Below, piece by piece: positions 16,699-24,766 of a DNA stretch of 64,000 nucleotides (positions within the stretch are counted from its first letter, which is position 1; every line of letters starts with the position of its first letter). Position numbers and translations under genes: made by a program. A model generated the notes under the pieces. It did not search any database. It was not told the origin of the DNA and was given only the letters and a program-made list of their open reading frames with translations. Source of the stretch: Chryseobacterium viscerum (GTDB taxonomy: Bacteria; Bacteroidota; Bacteroidia; Flavobacteriales; Weeksellaceae); the NCBI RefSeq assembly GCF_025949665.1, contig NZ_JAPDFT010000003.1, forward strand, positions 62,001 through 126,000, written 5' to 3'.

Positions 16699-17523
16699 AT
16701 GAAAACAGTAATCCCCTCCGAGATAACCTCCGTACAACTTCAGACGATCATGCAGACGGCTGTTTCACCGCGTCCGATTGCTTTAGCGTCTACAGTAGAT
16801 AAAGATGGTACAATTAATTTATCTCCGTTTAGTTTTTTTAATATGTTCAGTACGGTTCCTCCGATTTTGATTTTTTCACCATCGAGAAGAGTCCGTGATA
16901 ATACAACCAAACATACGCTGGAAAATGTTCTTGAAGTTCCGGAAGTAGTTATTGGAACTGTGAATTTTCCAATTGTACAGCAGATCTCTTTAGCTTCTAC
17001 AGAATATGAAACCGGAGTCAACGAGTTTATCAAATCCGGACTTACCATGAAAGAGGCGGATCTTGTACAGCCAAAACTGATTGAAGAATGTCCTGTCAAC
17101 TTTGAATGCAAAGTTTTAGAGGTAAAATCATTGGGAGATCAGGGTGGTGCCGGAAATCTTGTGATCTGTGAAGTACAAAAAATTCATATCAGAGAAGAAT
17201 ATCTGAATGAAGCCGGAAATCTGGATCAGAAAAAACTGGATATGGTAGCCCGATTAGGCAGTAACTGGTATTCCAGAAGCAATGAAAACAGCCTTTTTGA
17301 GGTACCCAAACCTTTGGTAACAAAAGGAATCGGCTTTGATCTATTGCCTGATGCTATTAAGTACAGTAAAGTATTTACAGGGAATGACCTTGGAATGCTT
17401 GCCAATACAGAAGTATTACCTGCAGGTGACTTCCATGCGGATGACAATATTCACATGGATGCCCAGAAACTGCTTCTTGAAAGTAAAGTTGAAGAAGCAT
17501 GGGTTTTACTCACTATACAATAA
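16699..17523 (+). CDS. Flavin reductase-like FMN-binding protein
   Basis: 274 residues of the flavin reductase-like (split-barrel FMN-binding) family. The N-terminal region has the typical AVSPRPIALASTVDKDG start and the NLSPFSFFNMFSTVPP segment used in FMN binding. The family includes reductases that supply FMNH2 to monooxygenases and proteins of unknown activity. The gene ends the tyrosine-degradation cluster and has a strong terminator. No partner monooxygenase is seen here, so its exact role in aromatic catabolism is open. Confidence 0.85.
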   Translation: MKTVIPSEITSVQLQTIMQTAVSPRPIALASTVDKDGTINLSPFSFFNMFSTVPPILIFSPSRRVRDNTTKHTLENVLEVPEVVIGTVNFPIVQQISLASTEYETGVNEFIKSGLTMKEADLVQPKLIEECPVNFECKVLEVKSLGDQGGAGNLVICEVQKIHIREEYLNEAGNLDQKKLDMVARLGSNWYSRSNENSLFEVPKPLVTKGIGFDLLPDAIKYSKVFTGNDLGMLANTEVLPAGDFHADDNIHMDAQKLLLESKVEEAWVLLTIQ

Positions 17524-17556
17524 AAAAGCGGCCTGAAATTTCAGGCCGCTTTTTTA
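17522..17556 (+). terminator. Terminator of the flavin reductase gene
   Basis: Strong perfect hairpin: AAAAAAGCGGCCTGAAA pairs with TTTCAGGCCGCTTTTTT immediately after the stop codon. Confidence 0.9.
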
Positions 17557-17711
17557 TTGTAAGCTGGAAGCTAGAGGCAGAAGGCTCGAAGTTTATAGAG
17601 CCTTAAAGTAACCTTTGGCTAGTTTAACAAACTATTTATTTTGATTTCAATAGATATCGAATGCCGTTCATAACTTCCCGCTTCGATCTTCCCGCTTCCC
17701 TTCTTATATCT
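17557..17711. repeat. Imperfect inverted repeat of GGAAG-type units
   Basis: The left end reads AAGCTGGAAGCTAGAGGCAG then AAGGCTCGAAGTT. The right end is its rough inverse (AACTTCCCGCTTCGATC then TTCCCGCTTCCC). No ORF lies between. It is an intergenic repeat separating the convergent flavin reductase and Ivy-like genes, and a different family from the 160-bp and CGCAAAG elements. Confidence 0.5.
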
Positions 17712-17718
17712 TTTATCT

Positions 17719-18225
17719 TTACTTCGCTTTCAATGTTTCAGAAACCGCTATTTTCCCTTTTTCAGCAAAGTCTGTTACCTTTCCGTTTTTATCAATAGAA
17801 ACATTCAGATTATCATTCTTGGCATCGTAATAAATATGTGTTGCATATCCCGGGCAGTCATGCTGCTTGCATCCTGACAGTTTGTAAATTCCGTTTTCTG
17901 TTGTGACAGGACTTTCTACGTTGAAATTCTTTACCATTTCATCATATTGGGCTCCTGCAAGCTTCTTTAATCTTTCTGTGATACTTTTATCTTCAAACAA
18001 TTTGATATCATGTGGATATTTACCCACATTTTTAGTGATAATATTATCCGGAGCCGGTGCAGAAGGAGGTGGTGATGCTACAGAATCATTTTTTGTAATT
18101 ACAGAGTCTTTAGGCATTACTGTAGCCAAAGTATCTGTGTTTGCTGAAGATTCTGTTTTTGCTTCTTTTTTACACGAAACAACACATAATGAGAGCGCGA
18201 ATGCGCCTGCAATAATTCTTTTCAT
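17719..18225 (-). CDS. Ivy-like lysozyme-inhibitor lipoprotein (putative)
   Basis: 168-residue lipoprotein with lipobox VVSC (Cys18), then a long Ser/Thr/Pro-rich linker to about residue 65. The folded part carries Cys119-Lys-Gln-His-Asp-Cys124, very close to the CKPHDC loop with which Ivy proteins plug the lysozyme active site. The preceding helix (ERLKKLAGAQYDEMVKNF) and following strand (GYATHIYYDAKNDNLNVSI) fit the Ivy order. The role proposed is protection of the cell wall from lysozyme, from a membrane anchor rather than as the free periplasmic protein of E. coli. The assignment rests on motif recognition only. Confidence 0.68.
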   Translation of the reverse strand: MKRIIAGAFALSLCVVSCKKEAKTESSANTDTLATVMPKDSVITKNDSVASPPPSAPAPDNIITKNVGKYPHDIKLFEDKSITERLKKLAGAQYDEMVKNFNVESPVTTENGIYKLSGCKQHDCPGYATHIYYDAKNDNLNVSIDKNGKVTDFAEKGKIAVSETLKAK

Positions 18226-18274
18226 AATTATACTGATATGGTGGTTAATTTATAATAACGCAGTTTTAAAGGTT

Positions 18275-19117
18275 TTATTTCAATTTTTCTTTGATAAAAT
18301 CAATACATTTTTCGGTTACAGTATTCAGGTCTTTTGGTAAATCCTTTTCTGCCCATGGTTCTTTTGCTCCAAAAGTATGATTGCCCTTTTCAATCAGAAA
18401 CAGTTCAGAATTTGGGTGAAGAATATGGAGATGTTCGGCCTGCTTTACCTCTACAGCTTCATCATCTGTTCCATGAATAATCAGCATATGAGTTTTTGCC
18501 ATTTCCGTTGCCCGTTCTACATCAAAACGGTGAACATTCTGCTCATAATCTTCATAAAACTGATAATAGTGGGGCATTTCCTGTTGGGTACGTCCGTTCA
18601 GTGCATAATACACCCCATTACTTTTCCAGTTCTCAAAAGCTTCTCCTTTTGGAAAACGATCTAAAGTATCTACACTCGCCAAGGTAATCAACCCGTTGAT
18701 TCTTTCATCTTCGGATGTTTTAATAATAGAAATTCCTCCTCCCCTGCTATGACCTATCAGAACGATTTTTTCATCATCCACATGCGGATCTTTACTAAAG
18801 TGATCAATGACCACTCCAAGATCAGAAAGCTCTTTAGAATAATTATTGTTCCCAAAGGCTTCCAGATCTCCAAAGTTATGTGGATCTTCCGTCGTTGTTC
18901 CGTTATGGGAAAAATTAAACTTGACGAAGAAAAAACCTGCTTCAGCAAACTTTTCAGCCATCAGATTCCAGGCTCCCCAATCTTTATAGCCTTTATATCC
19001 ATGAACAAATATTACCAGTGGAAGCTTTTTTTCAGTATCCGGATAAAAAATATCAGCAAGAAAACCTTTTGTTTCTTTATTTTCTAAGTATATATTCTTT
19101 TCATTAATCAAATTCAT
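18275..19117 (-). CDS. Alpha/beta hydrolase (dienelactone hydrolase-like)
   Basis: 280 residues with a complete alpha/beta-hydrolase pattern: oxyanion region FVHGYKGYKDWG, nucleophile elbow GHSRGG with Ser about 124, an acid in IIHGTDDEAVEV and a late His in KGNHTFGAKEPW. There is no signal peptide, so it is cytoplasmic. It is upstream of, and on the same strand as, the Ivy-like gene with a 49-base gap. The substrate is not predictable. Confidence 0.85.
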   Translation of the reverse strand: MNLINEKNIYLENKETKGFLADIFYPDTEKKLPLVIFVHGYKGYKDWGAWNLMAEKFAEAGFFFVKFNFSHNGTTTEDPHNFGDLEAFGNNNYSKELSDLGVVIDHFSKDPHVDDEKIVLIGHSRGGGISIIKTSEDERINGLITLASVDTLDRFPKGEAFENWKSNGVYYALNGRTQQEMPHYYQFYEDYEQNVHRFDVERATEMAKTHMLIIHGTDDEAVEVKQAEHLHILHPNSELFLIEKGNHTFGAKEPWAEKDLPKDLNTVTEKCIDFIKEKLK

Positions 19118-19178
19118 AAAACAAATGGGATTTATTTAATATTATTTATATTTATAGGATCATTTTAAATTGAAATTT

Positions 19179-20435
19179 ATGAAAAAAACTCTACTTTTTT
19201 TATTTTTAATTACTTTTTCTTTTATCCTGAGTCAGACGACCAAAAGGGTGTTCTTTATCGGGAACAGTTATACGTACGTTAATGATTTGCCTAACCTCAT
19301 CCAAAGTATTGCTGCTTCTAACGGCGATGTACTGGAGCATCACAGCCATACACCGGGAGGGTCTACACTTCAGGATCATGCCAACAATCCGGATGTGATT
19401 TCAACTATCAATCAGGGAAACTGGGATTATGTTGTATTACAGGAGCAGAGCCAGCTTCCTTCATTTCCGGATTCTCAGGTTCAAAACCAGGTATATCCTT
19501 ATGCACTCCAGCTCTCAAATCTGATTAAAACCTCCAATCCCTGTGGAAATGTAATCTTCTATATGACCTGGGGCCGTAAAAACGGCGATGCTGGGAATTG
19601 CCCGGGACTTCCCACTGTATGTACCTATCAGGGAATGGACACTCAAATTTATAACCGCTATATGGAAATGGCAGCTGCCAATGAAGGTATTGTTTCCCCA
19701 GTAGGTAAGGTATGGAGAACAATCAGGGAACAAAACCCGGCTATTGAGCTGTATGATCAGGATGAATCACATCCGAGTTATATTGGATCTATGGCTGCTG
19801 CATATACATTTTATACTATTTTATTCAAGAAAGATCCTACACAGATCCCTTTTAACGGGAATCTTAATCCGGCACAGGCTCAGCTGATCAAGGATATCGT
19901 TAAAACAGAAGTTTATAATCAGCCTGCCAAATGGTTTGTAACGAGTAATGATGTTCACAGCAGATTTACCTATCAGCTTACCGGAGCCAATACCGTGCAG
20001 TTTACGAATACAACACAAAATGCGGCTAATTATTCATGGGATTTTGGTGATGGTACGACTTCCACTCAGGAAAATCCGGTACATACCTACCCTACAGGAG
20101 GAAATTATAATGTAAAGCTGACAACTGATGCCTGCGGAGCCACTACCATCAAAACCAAACTGGTTGTCGTAAACACATTAAATACAGCAGAAGCTGCTAT
20201 TGAAACTCAAGTTCAGATTTATCCTAATCCTGCCCAACATCTAGTTAACATAACTTCTAAAAAGAAAATTGAAGTACTTTCACTTACAGATGCTTCCGGA
20301 AGAATGGTTCATTATCATTTGAGTAAAACAGATTCAGGATATATTCTACCGCTTCAGCATTTGGCCAGCGGAGTTTATTTTTTACAATATAAAGCAGGTG
20401 AAAAGGAATTCACTAAAAAGATTATAAAAAAATAA
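19179..20435 (+). CDS. Secreted SGNH-hydrolase-like protein with PKD and T9SS sorting domains
   Basis: 418 residues starting at MKKTLLFLF (a TTG three codons earlier is ignored). A signal peptide ends near ILSQ. Residues about 24-245 look like a DUF4886/SGNH hydrolase domain: FIGNSYTYVNDLP supplies the nucleophile Ser and DESHPSYIGS the catalytic Asp-x-x-His block. A PKD domain follows (NYSWDFGDGTTSTQENPVH). The end (QIYPNPAQHLVNI to FTKKIIKK) is a type A T9SS C-terminal domain, so the protein is secreted or surface-attached by the type IX system. An esterase acting on carbohydrate or lipid esters is likely. Confidence 0.88.
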   Translation: MKKTLLFLFLITFSFILSQTTKRVFFIGNSYTYVNDLPNLIQSIAASNGDVLEHHSHTPGGSTLQDHANNPDVISTINQGNWDYVVLQEQSQLPSFPDSQVQNQVYPYALQLSNLIKTSNPCGNVIFYMTWGRKNGDAGNCPGLPTVCTYQGMDTQIYNRYMEMAAANEGIVSPVGKVWRTIREQNPAIELYDQDESHPSYIGSMAAAYTFYTILFKKDPTQIPFNGNLNPAQAQLIKDIVKTEVYNQPAKWFVTSNDVHSRFTYQLTGANTVQFTNTTQNAANYSWDFGDGTTSTQENPVHTYPTGGNYNVKLTTDACGATTIKTKLVVVNTLNTAEAAIETQVQIYPNPAQHLVNITSKKKIEVLSLTDASGRMVHYHLSKTDSGYILPLQHLASGVYFLQYKAGEKEFTKKIIKK

Positions 20436-20438
20436 CCT

Positions 20439-20446
20439 TATTTTTG
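20439..20446 (+). promoter_or_regulatory. -7-like box just before the HipA-like gene
   Basis: TATTTTTG fits TAnnTTTG but ends only 4 bases before the ATG, so a transcript from it would be leaderless. It may be fortuitous. Confidence 0.35.
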
Positions 20447-20450
20447 CTTC

Positions 20451-21224
20451 ATGCAGAATTTAAGAACTGTAACCGTGATGCGTTACATTCTGCCACTGAG
20501 AGAGGGAGGATCTCTTCCCGCTCTGGCAGAAGCTGATGATGATTTCAAATATGTATTAAAATTCCGTGGTGCAGGCCATGGGGTAAAAATGCTTATCTCT
20601 GAACTTTTGGGTGGAAAGATTACCGAAGCGTTGGGACTACAAATTCCTGAGCTTGTTTTTATCAATGTTGATGCCGATTTTGGAAGAACGGAAGCCGATG
20701 AAGAAATACAGGATCTTCTGAAATTTTCTGAAGGTCTGAATCTTGGTCTGCATTATCTTTCCGGTTCCATCACTTATGATCCGGGAGTACGTGTAGATCC
20801 CCTTCTGGCTTCAAAAATAGTATGGCTGGATGCCTTTATTACCAACATTGACCGTACTTTTAAGAATACAAATATGCTGATGTGGAATAAAGAGCTTTGG
20901 ATCATTGATAATGGTGCTTCGTTCTACTTCCACCACTCCTGGCAAAATTTTGATACAGCAGCAAAAACACCTTTCAAATATGTGAAAGACCATGTACTTC
21001 TCCCTAAAGCAAAAATGCTTGACCAAGCAGATCAATTTGCCCACGAGGTACTGAATGATACACTTTTCAGAGAAATTGTTAATACGATTCCTGAAGACTG
21101 GCTGCACTGGAATGATGCTGATGAAACATCTGACGAAATTCGTGAGATCTATTTTCAGTTTATGAAAACCAGATTAGAAAATTCTCAAATCTTTGTAAAC
21201 GAAGCTAAAAATGCAAGAGGATAA
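20451..21224 (+). CDS. HipA-like kinase domain protein
   Basis: 257 residues related to the kinase core of HipA toxins but lacking the usual N-terminal HipA domain. Candidate kinase elements are Lys37 in KYVLKFRGAG, the catalytic-loop-like LDAFITNIDRTFKNTN (Asp134, Arg135) and the metal-site-like IIDNGASF (Asp153). It overlaps the next gene (DUF3037) by 14 bases, and the two families are a known conserved pair. No HipB-like antitoxin is next to it, so it is not a standard hipBA module. The pair's function is unknown. Confidence 0.82.
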   Translation: MQNLRTVTVMRYILPLREGGSLPALAEADDDFKYVLKFRGAGHGVKMLISELLGGKITEALGLQIPELVFINVDADFGRTEADEEIQDLLKFSEGLNLGLHYLSGSITYDPGVRVDPLLASKIVWLDAFITNIDRTFKNTNMLMWNKELWIIDNGASFYFHHSWQNFDTAAKTPFKYVKDHVLLPKAKMLDQADQFAHEVLNDTLFREIVNTIPEDWLHWNDADETSDEIREIYFQFMKTRLENSQIFVNEAKNARG

Positions 21225-21594
21225 AATATATGAATATGCGGTAATACGCTTGGTACCTAAAGTTGAAAGAGAAGAATTTTTCAATATCGGGCTGGTAATG
21301 TTTTCCAAAAGGGAAAAATTCATCAGGGTAGAATTTTATTTGTGTCCTGATAAATTTAAACTCATGCACAGTAAGCTGGACTATGAAGATATCATCCAGA
21401 ATCTTGAAAGTTTTCAGAAAATTGCCAACGGTGATAAAGACGGCGGTCCTATTGCCCTGCTTGATATTCCTGAACGTTTCCGCTGGCTGACAGCTGTAAG
21501 AAGTGCTGTAGTGCAGACTTCCAGACCTCATCCTGGAAAATCCAAAGATTTAAATAGTACTTTTGGTAAACTTTTTGAGGAGTTAGTAAAATAA
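21211..21594 (+). CDS. DUF3037 family protein
   Basis: 127 residues; EYAVIRLVPKVEREEFFNIG near the start is the signature of DUF3037, and RFRWLTAVRSAVVQTSRPHP lies near the end. It is small, charged and cytoplasmic. It overlaps the HipA-like kinase gene by 14 bases, so the products are probably made together. The partner could be a substrate, inhibitor or scaffold of the kinase. No biochemical role is known to me. Confidence 0.82.
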   Translation: MQEDKIYEYAVIRLVPKVEREEFFNIGLVMFSKREKFIRVEFYLCPDKFKLMHSKLDYEDIIQNLESFQKIANGDKDGGPIALLDIPERFRWLTAVRSAVVQTSRPHPGKSKDLNSTFGKLFEELVK

Positions 21595-21617
21595 CACACC
21601 CTCTAAAAAAATTTATT

Positions 21618-22655
21618 ATGAAATCATCTATATACAATATATCAATCTACAGGTTTTTCACAAACCTGTTTTTTGTTTTATTTTTAAGTGTTTTTACTTT
21701 AAGTTTTTCACAGAACTTTTCACAAGTACAGGTGAAGACTGCACCTGTAAAAAGTACATTACTTCCGGAAATAGCCAATCTATCTGAGGACATTGTATAT
21801 AAAGCCAACAGAAAAGGCAATGCCGTTAAACTGGATATTTTTACACCCAAAAATGCTCCTGCTGACCGGTTGCTCCCAGTATTGATCTATGTTCACGGAG
21901 GTGGATGGATAGAAGGTGATAAAGTGGTTCACGCAGATAATTATCTGGAAACTACCATTGCAAAGCTGATGGCAAAACAATATGCCGTAGTCAGTATTAA
22001 TTATACACTTTTGAATGACAGTACTCATTTTCCATCACCTTTGGAAGATACCAAAGATGCAGTAAGATGGGTAAGAAAAAATGCAGAGCAATATCATTTT
22101 GACACCAACAATATTGGGCTATTTGGAGCTTCAGCTGGAGCTCACCTTTCCTTGATGGCCGCCTATACTCCAGACAATACTTATCTGGGTAATCCGGAAC
22201 TTTCGTCTTATTCTGCTAAAGTAAATTATGTAATTGATCATTATGGCCCTGCAGACCTCAACAAACTTTTCCACACAAAATTAGGCACGATTCCGGTAGC
22301 ACTGATCGGATTAATGTCAAAAAAAATTGTCGGTTTACAGGAAAATCTTGTGAAAGGAATTTCTGGATATGATATCAGGAAAGATCAGGACAAAGCCATT
22401 GATTATCTAAAAACCATATCTCCTGTTAATTTTGTTTCGGAAGGAGTCCCTACTTTAATTGTTCAGGGGAATAATGATAAAATTGTCCCTTTAAGTCAGT
22501 CTAAAAAGCTTCACAGAAAATTAAACAGAGCCAAAATTCAGAACTCTTTAATCATTGTAGAGGGCGGAGTCCATGGATTTGGGACGACTGATAAGGCTTA
22601 TCTGGATAAACTGACAGATGAGATGGTAGATTTCGTTCTTTCGCAAAAGAAATAA
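21618..22655 (+). CDS. Exported alpha/beta hydrolase of the HSL/BD-FAE esterase type
   Basis: 345 residues. An N-terminal hydrophobic segment (residues 13-31, ending LSFSQ) is a signal peptide or anchor. The esterase core shows the oxyanion motif VHGGGWIEGD, the nucleophile elbow LFGASAGAH, the acid in QGNNDKIVP and the His in GGVHGFG. This is the hormone-sensitive-lipase/acylglycerol or feruloyl-esterase fold. It lies 23 bases after the DUF3037 gene on the same strand and may share its transcript, though a functional link is not obvious. Confidence 0.87.
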   Translation: MKSSIYNISIYRFFTNLFFVLFLSVFTLSFSQNFSQVQVKTAPVKSTLLPEIANLSEDIVYKANRKGNAVKLDIFTPKNAPADRLLPVLIYVHGGGWIEGDKVVHADNYLETTIAKLMAKQYAVVSINYTLLNDSTHFPSPLEDTKDAVRWVRKNAEQYHFDTNNIGLFGASAGAHLSLMAAYTPDNTYLGNPELSSYSAKVNYVIDHYGPADLNKLFHTKLGTIPVALIGLMSKKIVGLQENLVKGISGYDIRKDQDKAIDYLKTISPVNFVSEGVPTLIVQGNNDKIVPLSQSKKLHRKLNRAKIQNSLIIVEGGVHGFGTTDKAYLDKLTDEMVDFVLSQKK

Positions 22656-22778
22656 TATACATCTACGTTTTTAAATACAAATCAAAACACTACAAATCAG
22701 CATAATAAATATAAAATCAACAACAAATTTGCTAAATTGATATACATATCCATATTTTTTAATCGAAAATTAATTACC

Positions 22779-22816
22779 TTGGCTATTGTTTAAATTATTT
22801 TTAAAAAAACAGCCAA
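22779..22816 (+). promoter_or_regulatory. Hairpin in the cstA leader
   Basis: TTGGCT (22779-22784) and AGCCAA (22811-22816) pair, with an A/T-rich extension GTTTAAA/TTTAAAAAAAC inside. It ends 33 bases before the cstA ATG. It could be a terminator of the upstream esterase gene or a regulatory leader; there is no strong T-run after it. Confidence 0.35.
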
Positions 22817-22849
22817 TAAATTAATCATTCATTAAAAAAAATACGCAAT

Positions 22850-24691
22850 ATGGATTCTTTGAATAATATCAATGCGCTTACGCTCATATTTGCATCTGTT
22901 CTTATTTTTGCAATAGCTTACCGTTTTTATGGTATTTTTATTGCCAATAAAGTTCTTAGGCTTAACGATCAAAATATTACCCCTGCTGTAGAATTTGCAG
23001 ATGGTAAAGATTATGTTGCTACTAATAAAAACGTACTTTTTGGACATCATTTTGCAGCTATTGCAGCGGCTGGACCTTTGGTAGGACCAGTTCTTGCTGC
23101 GCAGTTCGGATATCTTCCGGGTGCATTATGGATTCTGATTGGCTGTGTATTGGGAGGCGGAGTGCATGATATGGTTGTACTCTTTGCTTCTGTAAGGCAC
23201 AAAGGACAAAGCCTCGCGACAATTGCTTCAAAAGAAATCGGAAAAGCTACTGGAACTGTGGCAGGTTTTGCTATTCTTTTCATTCTGATTCTTACGCTGG
23301 CTGGTTTATCACTGGCTTGTATCAATGCGATGCATGAAGCCTCATGGTCTCTTTTTACAGTAATCATTACTATGCCTATTGCCATTATCATGGGACTGAT
23401 TATGCGCTATAAAAAGAACAGTGTCCTGTTTGCAAGTATTTTGGGAGGAATCCTTTTGATTGCCGGCATCATCGGAGGTCACAGTCTGATGCAGAATCCT
23501 ACCATGAATAATTTATTTTCCTGGGATATCAAAACAATTTCTATTGCCATTCCTCTATATGGCTTTATTGCTTCCGTATTACCGGTATGGCTGCTTTTAG
23601 TTCCAAGGGACTACCTTTCTACTTATTTAAAGATAGGAACTATTATCATGCTGGCTATTGGGGTAATTGTTATTCACCCTACCATACAGATGCCTGCCAT
23701 CACAGCTTTTGTCAATGGTGGAGGACCTATTATTGGCGGTCCGGTTCTTCCTTTTATCTTCATTGTAATTGCGTGTGGTGCAATTTCCGGTTTCCATGCT
23801 GTAATTGCCACGGGAACAACTCCGAAAATGCTTAATAAAGAAAGAGAAATACTTTTCGTAGGTTATGGAGCCATGCTGGTGGAAGGTTTCGTAGCATTGA
23901 TGGCACTTATTGCTGCCTGTACATTGATGCCGGGTGATTATTTTGCGATCAACACTCCCAAAGAGGCTTATGATTCTTTTCTTGCGGCACATCCTTCCCT
24001 GCACGGAGTAGATATTGATTACTATTCACAGAAGATAGGAATTGATCTGTATGGCAGAACCGGAGGTGCAGTATCTCTGGCTGTGGGAATGGCTCATATC
24101 TTTAATAAAATACCATATATGGATCAGCTGACGGCTTATTGGTATAATTTCGCCATTATGTTTGAAGCTGTATTTATTCTTACTGCTATTGATGCGGGAA
24201 CAAGAGTGGGACGTTTCTTTTTGCAGGAAATGCTGGGTTCTGTAGTTCCAAAATTCAATGATAAAAATTGGATTCCGGGAATTATCATCAGCAGTCTTCT
24301 TTTCACTTTTGCCTGGGGATATCTGGTGTATACCGGAAACGTAAACAGTATCTGGCCGTTATTCGGAATCAGTAATCAGCTGCTGGCTGCCTGCGGACTT
24401 ATTGTCTGTACAACAATGCTGATAAGGATGAACAGGGGAAAATATGCTTTATGCTCAGCTATTCCGGGAGTTTTTATGGCTGGAATTACTTTCTGGGCAG
24501 GGTATATCCAGGTAACTGCCATCTATATTCCGAAAGGACAGTACTTACTGGCTGCATTAGCGGCAACGGCAATGATCCTGATGCTTATCGTATTTGCAGG
24601 AGCTTTCAGGAAATGGTATCAGCTTCTTCAGATCAACAAAACAGAGATTGATCATTATGGTGAACCTGTGAAGGAATTGGTAGAAAGATAA
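22850..24691 (+). CDS. cstA: Carbon starvation protein CstA (peptide/pyruvate transporter)
   Basis: 613-residue polytopic inner-membrane protein with hydrophobic helices throughout. Family hallmarks include the N-terminal YRFYGIFIANKVL and TPAVEFADGKDYVATNKNVL, then LFGHHFAAIAAAGPLVGPVL, and later SGFHAVIATGTTPKML. CstA proteins import peptides or pyruvate under nutrient limitation. The gene is single, with a strong terminator that is probably bidirectional because a TonB receptor gene converges on it. The size is slightly shorter than the E. coli protein (about 700), as in many Bacteroidota homologues. Confidence 0.94.
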   Translation: MDSLNNINALTLIFASVLIFAIAYRFYGIFIANKVLRLNDQNITPAVEFADGKDYVATNKNVLFGHHFAAIAAAGPLVGPVLAAQFGYLPGALWILIGCVLGGGVHDMVVLFASVRHKGQSLATIASKEIGKATGTVAGFAILFILILTLAGLSLACINAMHEASWSLFTVIITMPIAIIMGLIMRYKKNSVLFASILGGILLIAGIIGGHSLMQNPTMNNLFSWDIKTISIAIPLYGFIASVLPVWLLLVPRDYLSTYLKIGTIIMLAIGVIVIHPTIQMPAITAFVNGGGPIIGGPVLPFIFIVIACGAISGFHAVIATGTTPKMLNKEREILFVGYGAMLVEGFVALMALIAACTLMPGDYFAINTPKEAYDSFLAAHPSLHGVDIDYYSQKIGIDLYGRTGGAVSLAVGMAHIFNKIPYMDQLTAYWYNFAIMFEAVFILTAIDAGTRVGRFFLQEMLGSVVPKFNDKNWIPGIIISSLLFTFAWGYLVYTGNVNSIWPLFGISNQLLAACGLIVCTTMLIRMNRGKYALCSAIPGVFMAGITFWAGYIQVTAIYIPKGQYLLAALAATAMILMLIVFAGAFRKWYQLLQINKTEIDHYGEPVKELVER

Positions 24692-24710
24692 AATTCATAT
24701 AATCATAAAG

Positions 24711-24743
24711 AAAAACAGTTCAGAAATTCTGAACTGTTTTTTT
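24711..24743. terminator. Bidirectional terminator between cstA and TonB receptor genes
   Basis: AAAAACAGTTCAG pairs with CTGAACTGTTTTT around AAATT, with A-runs and T-runs on both sides. It lies between two convergent genes. Confidence 0.85.
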
Positions 24744-24766
24744 ATAAGCATTATCTTTTGTTTTAT

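Noticed and set aside
20451-21224. Classical HipBA toxin-antitoxin module
   Set aside because: No HipB-like DNA-binding gene is adjacent and the HipA N-terminal domain is missing; the partner is DUF3037.
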